In this document: one piece after another, positions 1 to 5,862 of the stretch
Layout: every line of letters begins with the position of its first letter
Position numbering within the stretch: the stretch's first letter is position 1
Assembly (NCBI GenBank): GCA_039630445.1
Contig: JBCNVA010000081.1
Location: 1-8,191, forward strand
Length of the DNA stretch: 8,191 nt
Reading direction: 5' to 3'
From: HRBIN15 sp039630445
Lineage (GTDB): Bacteria > Armatimonadota > Fimbriimonadia > Fimbriimonadales > GBS-DC
Translations under genes and position numbers: made by a program
Notes under the pieces: model-generated
Databases searched by the model: none
Told to the model about the DNA's origin: nothing
The model's input: only the letters and a program-made list of their open reading frames with translations

Positions 1-147
1 AGCAATGAGATTTACCACATTTGCATCTGCCAAGTAGAGGGTGCGAGAGGTACTACCAATTGGCAGAGCAAACTCCATCATGTCGTCGGCGATGACGCCG
101 ACGCGACGCACGGTGCGTTCGTAGAGTTGGCGTCCCGCCGACGGCAC
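1..147 (-). CDS. Possible partial unidentified protein (C-terminal part off the window)
   Basis: A minus-strand frame stays open from position 213 down to the left edge. It translates to sequence such as VRRVGVIADDMMEFALPIG followed by STSRTLYLADANVVNLIA. The other two minus frames contain stops here, and the composition looks protein-like, but I recognise no family. Possible starts are GTG at 145-147, GTG at 109-111 and ATG at 79-81; none has a convincing ribosome binding site. It lies downstream of the phosphodiester-glycosidase gene on the same strand with a gap of about 40 bases, so it could be its operon partner. A competing plus-strand frame is open from 1 to 156 and ends at a TGA at 157-159, so coding on this strand is not certain. 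Confidence 0.3.
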   Translation of the reverse strand, partial: MPSAGRQLYERTVRRVGVIADDMMEFALPIGSTSRTLYLADANVVNLIA

Positions 148-184
148 TACGATACTTGAAATCCCGAAAGGTATAAGGGCGGTT

Positions 185-1006
185 TTAGCGGCGTGCGTAG
201 CGACGGGCAGGCTTCAGGCGCGAGAGGACGGTCTCGTAGTCCGCACTGCGCTCGTACACCACCAGCAGGTTGGTCAGCTTGCGGCGCGGTGCGACGCTGA
301 GCGTGCGCCGATAGTAGAAACTCGTGGACGAACCGCCATCCAGGGCGATTGCATCCACCGCGCCCAGTTGCTGCATGACCTTTGCCAGCGTGCGCAGGCG
401 CACCGGGCGCGTGATGACCACCATCAGCAGCTTGTTGTGGCGGGTGACCCCGACTGCCGTGCGCGGCACAGCGGCATAGATGCGCGGGTCGCGAAACCCC
501 TCGCCCGATGGATAGAGCATCACCTTGCCTCCTTGCAGCAGGCGGGGTCCTGCACCCAGCACGAGGCGATACTCGCTCCAGCTCACCTGCCGATGACGCG
601 GCGGGCGGATGAACCGCACCTGATTGTCATAGGTGATGCAGAGTGCCGTGCCCATCCCGCCAAAATGCACCCGCTCACCCTCGATCACGATATCGCCGAT
701 GGGTATCTTGGAGTTTATGCTAAAGTAAGTGCCTGTGATGGCAGCGGTTGGGCGGGCGCGCGCCAGCAAATCCCAGATCGGCTCCGCCCTCCCAATCTGC
801 CGTGCCGTCACGACCCCAACACGCACCTCCGGGTTGTTCAAATCCACCGTGATCACGCGCACTGGGATACCCAGCACCTTTCGATAAGACGCCACAACCG
901 AACGCGCCACCATGCGTGATTTCGGCACTGCCTGGGCAACTCCTTGCCCCCCGCGGTCAACAGGCATCAAAATTGCGACGAGTAAACATGTCACCAGTAT
1001 ACGCAA
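185..1006 (-). CDS. Secreted phosphodiester glycosidase family protein (NAGPA domain)
   Basis: This 273-residue protein carries an N-terminal signal peptide: residues 1-2 are MR, about 3-16 are hydrophobic, and an A-Q-A site at 24-26 looks like a signal peptidase I site. It is therefore probably exported. The rest matches the family of the NAGPA phosphodiester-glycosidase domain (the enzyme that uncovers mannose-6-phosphate in animals). Visible motifs are GTYFSIN at 92-98, GDIVIEGERV near 104-113, GAGPRLLQGGK at 151-161, PRTAVGV at 181-187 and the hallmark ALDGGSSTSF at 221-230. Bacterial members are thought to act on cell-wall or exopolysaccharide phosphodiesters; the substrate here cannot be told. 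The start is TTG, supported by GAGGTGA at 1014-1020 with 7 bases between. It is divergent from mnmA. The domain reaches the end of the protein and nothing looks broken. Confidence 0.82.
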   Translation of the reverse strand: MRILVTCLLVAILMPVDRGGQGVAQAVPKSRMVARSVVASYRKVLGIPVRVITVDLNNPEVRVGVVTARQIGRAEPIWDLLARARPTAAITGTYFSINSKIPIGDIVIEGERVHFGGMGTALCITYDNQVRFIRPPRHRQVSWSEYRLVLGAGPRLLQGGKVMLYPSGEGFRDPRIYAAVPRTAVGVTRHNKLLMVVITRPVRLRTLAKVMQQLGAVDAIALDGGSSTSFYYRRTLSVAPRRKLTNLLVVYERSADYETVLSRLKPARRYARR

Positions 1007-1120
1007 ACCGAGTTCACCTCACTCCAACCAATCTGGATACACGCGAGGTGGGAAGGCTCCCCTCTGAGCGCATCCTGCTTTATGATACGCAAAAATGCCC
1101 CCGAAGTGTCCCCGCAAACT

Positions 1121-1135
1121 TGCCAGTTTTTGGCA
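1121..1135. repeat. TGCCA-N5-TGGCA inverted repeat, possible operator
   Basis: A 5-bp perfect dyad with a GTTTT centre. The similarity continues outward with AACT on the left and AGTT on the right, offset by a one-base bulge. It lies about 50 bases before the mnmA start, between the two divergent genes, where an operator would be expected. It is short and could be chance. Confidence 0.25.
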
Positions 1136-1173
1136 GTTCGCTGGGGCTGCAAGCGATGAGATGCCCCTTCGGG

Positions 1174-1179
1174 TAAAAT
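1174..1179 (+). promoter_or_regulatory. Possible -10 box for the mnmA operon
   Basis: TAAAAT lies 9 bases before the mnmA ATG, inside the palindrome TAAAATTTTA. A transcript from it would begin at about 1186-1188, almost at the start codon, so the message would be leaderless or nearly so. This agrees with the lack of a properly spaced ribosome binding site; only GGA directly abuts the ATG. I find no good -35 hexamer, which lowers confidence. Confidence 0.35.
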
Positions 1180-1188
1180 TTTATCGGA

Positions 1189-2376
1189 ATGGCACGCAAG
1201 CGTGGAACTGTGCTGGTGGCGATGAGCGGGGGAGTGGATAGCTCGGTTGCTGCCGCGCTCCTGCAGAAGCGTGGCTACGAGGTGATCGGGGTCACCATGC
1301 AGATCTGGCAGGAGTCGCATCCCGACCCCCGTTATGGTGGATGCTGCTCGCTGGGCGCGGTGGAGGACGCCCGGCGCGTGGCACGCCGCCTCGGCATCCC
1401 GCACTATGTGCTGAACTTCCGCCGTCTCTTTGCCGACACGGTCATCCGCGACTTTGTTCACGAGTATCGCAGCGGGCGCACGCCTAACCCCTGCGTGCAG
1501 TGCAACCGCTTCGTGAAGTTCGACGCCCTGCTGAAGAAGGCGGACGAGCTGGGCTGCGACTACATCGCCACGGGGCACTATGCCCGCGTGCGGTTCAACT
1601 CCCGCACAGGGCGCTGGAACCTGCTGCGCGCCCGCGACAAGCAGAAGGATCAGTCCTATGTGCTGTATATGCTGTCGCAGGAGCAGTTGGAGCGAGTGCT
1701 GTTCCCGCTGGGTGTGATGCCCAGCAAGGAGGAGACGCGCCGCATCGCCGCGGAGATGGGGCTGTGGACCGCGCATAAGCCCGACAGCCAGGAGATTTGC
1801 TTCGTGGCGCACGCAGGGGGCTATCACCAGTTCCTGCGCGAGATTACGCCCGATGCTTTCCAGCCGGGCGAGATTCGCGATGTGCATGGGCGTGTGCTGG
1901 GCACGCACAACGGGATCGCCCTCTACACTGTCGGGCAGCGACGACGCCTGAACATCTTCTCGCCCGTGCCGCTCTATGTGCTGCGTATCCTGCCAGAGGA
2001 GAATGCGATTATTGTCGGTACAGAGGATCAGCTCTACGAGCGTGAGATGTTCGTGGAGCAGGTCGTCTGGAGCAGCATTCCTGCTTTAGAAAAGCCTCTT
2101 AAGGTGATGGCGAAAATCAGGTATCATGCGCCCATCGTGCCTGCGTGGGTCTATCCGAGCGAGACGCCCGACACGGTGCATGTGGTGTTTGACCAGCCGG
2201 TGCGAGCGATCACGCCGGGGCAGCTCGCTGTGTTCTATCGGGGTGAGACGGTAGTCGGTGGGGGTGTCATTCGGGGCGTCGCCTCCGCCTCGGCAGACCC
2301 GCAGGCGACCGAGCTGGCGGTGCAACGCGCCTTACAAAAGGTGCAGCCGCTGATGTGCACGGGAGTGGACGGATGA
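1189..2376 (+). CDS. mnmA: tRNA-specific 2-thiouridylase MnmA
   Basis: MnmA adenylates and thiolates U34 of the Glu, Gln and Lys tRNAs that read purine-ending codons, giving s2U in the cytoplasm. The 395-residue protein has all key parts: the PP-loop SGGVDSS at residues 13-19, TPNPCVQCN around 98-106 with catalytic Cys105 (E. coli Cys102), the TGHYARV segment, KDQSYVLYML, and SQEICF with the persulfide-carrying Cys204 (E. coli Cys199). The C-terminal beta-barrel domain ends in LAVFYRGETVVGGGVI. Length is slightly above the usual 360-390. Cys102 sits where E. coli has Asp99. The ATG start gives the expected N-terminus but has no spaced Shine-Dalgarno. The gene overlaps the next one by 4 bp (ATGA) and leads the operon. 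Confidence 0.97.
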   Translation: MARKRGTVLVAMSGGVDSSVAAALLQKRGYEVIGVTMQIWQESHPDPRYGGCCSLGAVEDARRVARRLGIPHYVLNFRRLFADTVIRDFVHEYRSGRTPNPCVQCNRFVKFDALLKKADELGCDYIATGHYARVRFNSRTGRWNLLRARDKQKDQSYVLYMLSQEQLERVLFPLGVMPSKEETRRIAAEMGLWTAHKPDSQEICFVAHAGGYHQFLREITPDAFQPGEIRDVHGRVLGTHNGIALYTVGQRRRLNIFSPVPLYVLRILPEENAIIVGTEDQLYEREMFVEQVVWSSIPALEKPLKVMAKIRYHAPIVPAWVYPSETPDTVHVVFDQPVRAITPGQLAVFYRGETVVGGGVIRGVASASADPQATELAVQRALQKVQPLMCTGVDG

Positions 2377-2984
2377 ACGACACACTGCTGATGATCCTGA
2401 TCGTGCTGATGGCGCTCACGCTGCTGATTCTCAGCTGGGCGGTGATCGCGCTGCTGGTGCAGGCGCGTCGCGAGCTGCCCGTGCTGCGCCAGCGCGTGGA
2501 TGACCTTAACATGCGGCTGGGGCGTGTGCTGGAGGAAACAGTGCCTGTGTTGCAGACCACGCACCGCACGCTGCAAGAGCTGGCGGAAACGATGGAGAAT
2601 GTCCACATCGTGTCGGACAACCTGCGCCATAAGTTGGAGGTGGCGGACGAGGTGGCGGGCAAGATGCGGCGCGTGCCCGAAAAGGTGGCGCGCGCCCTCG
2701 GACGCCTGATGCACTACACTTTCAAATTAGGGGGGCAACTCCTTTTGCAGCGGCTGCAGGGCGGGCGCGACCCGCACCGAAAAAAGCCGTTGCCCGATTT
2801 GGAATACCCTCCATCCCTCCCTGCCCGTGAGTGGGAGGAAAGGGCTGAAACATCCCTCGCCCCCAGCGGGAACGAGGGTACGGGTGAGGGCATCACGAGT
2901 TCCGCCCCGACAGGGGCAGCGAACACCTCCACTAAGGAGGCGAACCAACCACCGAAGGAAGGAGGGATGACGCATGAACCATGA
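2373..2984 (+). CDS. DUF948 (YtxG-like) membrane-anchored coiled-coil protein
   Basis: A 203-residue protein starting at ATG 2373, which overlaps the mnmA stop as ATGA and is preceded by GGGAG at 2361-2365 with 7 bases between. Residues about 4-30 form one transmembrane helix. Residues about 32-115 are a heptad-like helical region (ARRELPVLRQRVDDLN, then ETVPVLQTTHRTLQELAET) typical of DUF948. In Bacillus subtilis the DUF948 protein YtxG is encoded beside YtxH in a general-stress operon, and the same pairing appears here. The molecular function is unknown. From about residue 143 the tail is Pro/Gly/Ser/Thr-rich and is encoded by GC-rich stem-loop DNA (2811-2917), so it looks acquired rather than conserved. 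The gene overlaps the next one by 11 bp. Confidence 0.75.
   Translation: MNDTLLMILIVLMALTLLILSWAVIALLVQARRELPVLRQRVDDLNMRLGRVLEETVPVLQTTHRTLQELAETMENVHIVSDNLRHKLEVADEVAGKMRRVPEKVARALGRLMHYTFKLGGQLLLQRLQGGRDPHRKKPLPDLEYPPSLPAREWEERAETSLAPSGNEGTGEGITSSAPTGAANTSTKEANQPPKEGGMTHEP
2811..2917 (+). repeat. Cluster of three GC-rich stem-loops (REP-like) inside the DUF948 gene tail
   Basis: Three inverted repeats lie in a row within the reading frame: CCTCCC (2816-2821) with GGGAGG (2833-2838); CCCTCG (2854-2859) with CGAGGG (2873-2878), with a further inner CCC/GGG pairing and followed by GGGTGAGGG (2882-2890); and GCCCC (2904-2908) with GGGGC (2913-2917) around a GACA loop. The second unit resembles the common bacterial intergenic repeat of the form CCCTC...GAGGG...GGGTGAGGG. 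Its position in a low-complexity protein tail suggests it was inserted without breaking the frame. Copy number in the genome cannot be seen from here. Confidence 0.5.
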
Positions 2985-3243
2985 TGAGCGCAGTGGGCTG
3001 CTGTATCTGCTGGCTGGAATCGGGTTGGGCGTACTGATTGGCGCCGTGCTGGGCTTGCTCTTTGCCCCAAAATCGGGCGAGGAGCTGCGTGGCGAGCTGA
3101 GCCAGCGCCTGCACGACCTCTCCGAGAAGGTGCGCGACCTCGCGCAGCAGGTCTACGAGAAGGGTGGCGAGACGGTGCGCAATGTACGCGAACGGATAAG
3201 CCGCCGTACGCCCGCCGAGGAGGTCGCCCCCGAGGAAGCCTGA
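2974..3243 (+). CDS. YtxH domain-containing small membrane protein
   Basis: An 89-residue protein with one transmembrane helix at about residues 8-30, a Gly-rich segment (LLAGIGLGVLIGAVLGLLF). The YtxH signature LLFAPKSGEELRGEL at about 28-42 follows, then an amphipathic helix rich in Glu, Arg and Lys to about residue 78 and an acidic tail. The family is small, single-pass and of unknown biochemical role; in Bacillus subtilis ytxH is part of a general-stress operon next to a DUF948 gene, as here. The start is well supported by GGAGGG at 2961-2966, 7 bases before the ATG. It overlaps the upstream gene by 11 bp, and the next gene starts 2 bases after its stop, so translation is probably coupled. 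Confidence 0.85.
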   Translation: MNHDERSGLLYLLAGIGLGVLIGAVLGLLFAPKSGEELRGELSQRLHDLSEKVRDLAQQVYEKGGETVRNVRERISRRTPAEEVAPEEA

Positions 3244-3245
3244 GC

Positions 3246-4487
3246 ATGTTCGGACGTGTCTTCCTAATGGTGGCAGCGATCCTGTTCAGTGCCCTCACTA
3301 TCGCTGCCACCCTCTACTTCCTGTATCTCATTCTGGGCGCGCTGGTGCCCTTCCTGATTGCGGGCATTATTGCGCTGCTGCTGAACCCCTTTGTGGAGCG
3401 CCTTTGCCAGCGCGGCTTCTCGCGCCCGCGTGCTGTGTTCAATGTGTTTCTCGGCTTCGTCTTGCTGCTGCTCACTATTAGCATCGCCCTGCTACCCAGC
3501 TTCTATCAACAGGCACAGAACATTATCGACTTCTTTTCCTCCCCCAAGAACGCAAACATCACACGCACGGTGAACAGCTGGGTCGAGCGAACCCAGAGCT
3601 ATCTGGAGCGCGAGATTCAGCAGCGCCAGCCCTGGATCCAGCGCAATCGCGACGCGCTCAAACGGCTGGGCATCCCCACCACGCCAGAGGAGGTCGATCA
3701 GGTCGCCGCGCACTGGCGCACGCGCCTGCAAAACCTGCTCACTGATTGGGCGACGAAGGTCTTTAATGCTATCGTGCAGACGCTGCTGGGGGTGCTATCG
3801 CGAGTGATTTGGGTGATTCTCATCCCGCTGAGCGTCTACTTTTTCCTGCTGGATATGCCGCGCGTGCGGCAGGCGTTTTTGTATTTGCTGCCGCCGACAC
3901 AGCGCGCACCTGCAAGCGACTTACTAAACGAGATTGGCACGGTCTTTTTCAACTACATTCGGGGGTTGGTGACCGCCGCACTCACCTACGGGCTAACCTG
4001 TATGGTGTTTTTCTGGGTGTTGGGCGCACCGAACCCTGTGCTATTAGGCGTGCTGGCAGGGTTGCTCTACCCCATTCCGTATGTGGGCGCGTTTCTGATT
4101 ATGCTCACTTCAGGCGGCTTCACCCTACTGTTTGAGCCGTCGCCACTGCTGTTTTACTTCACGCCGCCGAAGGTGTGGCATGCGGTGATTGTGGTGCTGG
4201 CAGGTATTGGGCTGAACATGCTGTTCGATATGCTCATCACGCCACGCCTGTTGGGTGGTGCAGTGGGGTTGCGTCCGCTTGCCGCGCTGATTGCGATTGT
4301 GGTGGGTGCAACAGTGGGTGGCATCTGGGGCATGATGCTCGCTGTGCCTGTTACCGCTTCGCTGCTGATTATCGTGCGCCAAGTGCTGCACTACTTCTAT
4401 GGCGAATCAAAGGGGGAAAGCCCTGCTCCCCCTGCTGAGGAACCGACAGACGCGCAGGAAGTAGTCGCTCATCGTCAAACCTCGTAA
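3246..4487 (+). CDS. AI-2E family (PerM/YtvI-type) membrane transporter
   Basis: A 413-residue polytopic inner-membrane protein. Predicted helices lie at about 5-27, 30-48, 65-84, 180-201, 235-258, 264-292, 312-330 and 343-378, with the family's characteristic soluble segment (about 88-175) between the third and fourth. Matching features include NPFVERL near 47-53, YFFLLDMPRVRQAF at 198-211, YIRGLVTAALTYG at 237-249, PIPYVGAFLIM at 276-286 and the C-terminal block DMLITPRLLGGAVGLRPLAAL running into GGIWGMMLAVPVTA. Family members have been linked to autoinducer-2 export, Na+/H+ antiport or general permease roles, so the substrate here is unknown. The start has GAGGAA at 3232-3237, 8 bases upstream. 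It is the last gene of the mnmA operon and converges on sucC. Confidence 0.88.
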   Translation: MFGRVFLMVAAILFSALTIAATLYFLYLILGALVPFLIAGIIALLLNPFVERLCQRGFSRPRAVFNVFLGFVLLLLTISIALLPSFYQQAQNIIDFFSSPKNANITRTVNSWVERTQSYLEREIQQRQPWIQRNRDALKRLGIPTTPEEVDQVAAHWRTRLQNLLTDWATKVFNAIVQTLLGVLSRVIWVILIPLSVYFFLLDMPRVRQAFLYLLPPTQRAPASDLLNEIGTVFFNYIRGLVTAALTYGLTCMVFFWVLGAPNPVLLGVLAGLLYPIPYVGAFLIMLTSGGFTLLFEPSPLLFYFTPPKVWHAVIVVLAGIGLNMLFDMLITPRLLGGAVGLRPLAALIAIVVGATVGGIWGMMLAVPVTASLLIIVRQVLHYFYGESKGESPAPPAEEPTDAQEVVAHRQTS

Positions 4488-4496
4488 ATGCCTAAA

Positions 4497-4510
4497 GCGA
4501 GTGAACTCGC
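4497..4510. terminator. Short hairpin between convergent genes, weak terminator candidate
   Basis: GCGAGT and ACTCGC form a perfect 6-bp inverted repeat with a 2-base centre (or a 5-bp stem with a TGAA loop). It lies 9 bases after the AI-2E gene stop and 21 bases past the sucC stop. It is followed by CTTTAGGCATTT on the minus strand, only moderately T-rich, so it fits sucC termination slightly better. The stem is short and no long T run follows. Confidence 0.35.
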
Positions 4511-4531
4511 CCGCAGACCAACGAAACCGCG

Positions 4532-5686
4532 CTATGCACTACCCACCAGCTCCACGATGCGGCGGGCAGCCTCCTGCATCGTCTCAGCGGGAATGAGGGG
4601 CGTGCCCCGCAGCAGCGCCAAGCCCTCCTCGGCATGCGTGCCTGCCAAGCGAACAACGATAGGAATCTGGATGTCCATCGTCTGCAGCGCGTCGAGGATA
4701 CCGCGCGCCACCTCATCCCCACGCGTGATGCCGCCAAAGATATTGAACAGCAACCCCTTCACATTCGGATCCATCAGCACAATCTCGACGGCGTTCCGCA
4801 CCTGTTCGGCTCTGGCGCCTCCACCGATATCTAAGAAGTTCGCGGGCTTGCCCCCTGCTCGCGCGACTTCATCCACGGTGCACATCACCAGCCCTGCGCC
4901 GTTGCCGATGATGCCGATATTGCCGCCCAAGCGCACATAAGCCACACCACGCTGCTGTGCCTCCGCCTCGATGGGGTCCTCCGCGCTCTCCTCACGATAG
5001 GCGGCTAACCGCTTCTGGCGGAATAGCGCGTTCTCATCGAGGGTGATTTTGGCATCCGCCACGATAACCTGCCCATCAGCCGTCAGGGCGCAGGGGTTAA
5101 TTTCGGCGAGGTTCGCATCGCAGGCGAGATAGGCGCGATATAACCCGTGCAGGATAGGTGTCAGCTTGCGCGTGAGTTCGGTATCGAAGCCCGCGCCGTA
5201 GAGCGCCTCGCGTGCCTTGTAATCGGTCAAACCGATAAAGGGATCGATGTCGACGGTGGCGATAGCGTCTGGGTGGGTGGCAGCAACCTCCTCGATGTCC
5301 ATGCCGCCATACTGGCTGACCATCAGTGCATTACGCTGGCTTACGCGGTCTACTGTGATGCCGATATAGAACTCCTTAGCGATATGGAGGGCTTCCTCGA
5401 CCAGCACCTTCTCGGCGATCAAGCCCTGTGGGTTCTGAGGCGAGATAAGCCGTTTGCCGAGGATGTCGCGGGCGGCTTGCTCAGCTTCATCGGGTGTGTT
5501 TGCCAGCTTGATGCCGCCTGCTTTGCCGCGTCCGCCCATCAGCACCTGCGCCTTGACGACCACACGCTTGCCCAATCGCTCAGCGATTGCCCGCGCCCCT
5601 TCTGGACTGCTGACCACCTCGCCCTGCGGCACAGGCAGCCCCACATCGTGCAGGATCTGTTTCGCCTGATACTCGTGCAGCTTCAT
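4532..5686 (-). CDS. sucC: Succinate-CoA ligase (ADP-forming) subunit beta
   Basis: SucC with SucD makes succinate and ATP from succinyl-CoA in the TCA cycle, in the cytoplasm. The 384-residue length is normal. It begins with the family N-terminus MKLHEYQAKQIL. The ATP-grasp domain shows GGRGKAGG at 51-58, EINP at 195-198 and DAK at 211-213, the latter two supplying metal ligands. The C-terminal CoA-ligase domain shows GNIGIIGNGAGLVM ending at 268, DIGGGA at 286-291 and NIFGGITRGD at 315-324. The start ATG has GGAG at 5694-5697, 7 bases upstream, and a TATAAT-like -10 at 5708-5713. It lies 43 bases after the tRNA-Glu gene on the same strand. sucD is not beside it: downstream lies the convergent AI-2E gene, so the alpha subunit must be elsewhere. 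Confidence 0.96.
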   Translation of the reverse strand: MKLHEYQAKQILHDVGLPVPQGEVVSSPEGARAIAERLGKRVVVKAQVLMGGRGKAGGIKLANTPDEAEQAARDILGKRLISPQNPQGLIAEKVLVEEALHIAKEFYIGITVDRVSQRNALMVSQYGGMDIEEVAATHPDAIATVDIDPFIGLTDYKAREALYGAGFDTELTRKLTPILHGLYRAYLACDANLAEINPCALTADGQVIVADAKITLDENALFRQKRLAAYREESAEDPIEAEAQQRGVAYVRLGGNIGIIGNGAGLVMCTVDEVARAGGKPANFLDIGGGARAEQVRNAVEIVLMDPNVKGLLFNIFGGITRGDEVARGILDALQTMDIQIPIVVRLAGTHAEEGLALLRGTPLIPAETMQEAARRIVELVGSA

Positions 5687-5707
5687 TCCGCAGCTCCGTG
5701 TGGGGAC

Positions 5708-5713
5708 ATTATA
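5708..5713 (-). promoter_or_regulatory. -10 box for sucC
   Basis: On the minus strand this reads TATAAT exactly. Transcription would start near 5701, giving a leader of about 15 bases that still contains the GGAG ribosome binding site. A -35 at normal spacing would fall in the 3' end of the tRNA gene (around 5731-5736), where the sequence is not a good match. sucC may therefore also depend on read-through from the strong tRNA promoter. Confidence 0.5.
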
Positions 5714-5729
5714 CCTGAGGAAAAAATAT

Positions 5730-5806
5730 TGGTAGCCCCAGGGGGATTCGAACCCCCGTCCTCCTGGCTGAGAACCAGGCGTCCTCGACCACTAGACCAT
5801 GGGGCC
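5730..5806 (-). tRNA. tRNA-Glu (anticodon CUC), CCA encoded
   Basis: Reading the minus strand, the gene folds as a full cloverleaf. The 7-bp acceptor stem is GGCCCCA with TGGGGCT (one G-U pair at the end). The D arm has stem GTCT/GGAC. The anticodon arm is CCTGG-TTCTCAG-CCAGG with anticodon CTC at 5770-5772. A 5-base variable loop precedes the T arm GGGGG-TTCGAAT-CCCCC. The discriminator is A (5733) and CCA is encoded at 5730-5732. It reads GAG codons. A run of six T residues on the minus strand follows at 5721-5726 without a separate hairpin. sucC follows 43 bases later. Confidence 0.96.
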
Positions 5807-5820
5807 ACCAAGCGATTGTT

Positions 5821-5850
5821 ATTATACCATGCGCCTGTCGCGTTTGTCAA
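5821..5850 (-). promoter_or_regulatory. Consensus sigma-70 promoter of tRNA-Glu
   Basis: On the minus strand: -35 TTGACA (5845-5850), an 18-base spacer, and -10 TATAAT (5821-5826), both perfect matches. The -10 ends 14 bases before the mature tRNA 5' end at 5806, so the precursor leader would be about 6-8 bases. The -35 directly borders the GGGGGTGGGAGG repeat at 5851, which marks the edge of the neighbouring mobile-type element. Confidence 0.9.
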
Positions 5851-5862
5851 GGGGGTGGGAGG
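5851..5862 (+). repeat. Left copy of 12-bp direct repeat flanking the MITE-like element
   Basis: GGGGGTGGGAGG occurs here and again at 6019-6030, exactly identical, one copy at each border of the inverted-repeat element. This is what a target-site duplication would look like. The last four bases of this copy overlap the left terminal inverted repeat, and two bases separate the right inverted repeat from the right copy, so the exact insertion point is ambiguous. Confidence 0.55.

Larger units (their letters stand above)
1007..1188. other. Divergent intergenic region with small palindromes
   Basis: This 182-base gap separates the two divergent genes. It contains the minus-strand ribosome binding site of the secreted protein (1014-1020), a TGCCA-GTTTT-TGGCA inverted repeat at 1121-1135, and a 10-base perfect palindrome TAAAATTTTA at 1174-1183. 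A minus-strand TATCAT at 1082-1087 could be a -10 box for the leftward gene, but I see no good -35. The TGCCA/TGGCA dyad could be an operator; no regulator is encoded nearby to match it. Confidence 0.35.

Noticed and set aside
1143..1173. GGGGC...GCCCC and CCCTTCGGG hairpins before mnmA as a riboswitch or attenuator
   Set aside because: The stems are very short, compete with each other and lie upstream of the likely transcription start.
916..1176. 86-codon plus-strand frame in the divergent region
   Set aside because: It overlaps the signal peptide region of the minus-strand gene, has no ribosome binding site and no recognisable protein features.
991..1908. Long minus-strand open frame of 305 codons opposite mnmA
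   Set aside because: It lies antisense to a clear mnmA gene and is rich in His, Arg and Ala as expected for an antisense shadow of GC-rich coding sequence.
5716..5730. T-rich stretch after the tRNA as an intrinsic terminator
   Set aside because: Six T residues follow, but there is no dedicated hairpin apart from the tRNA itself, so termination there cannot be claimed.
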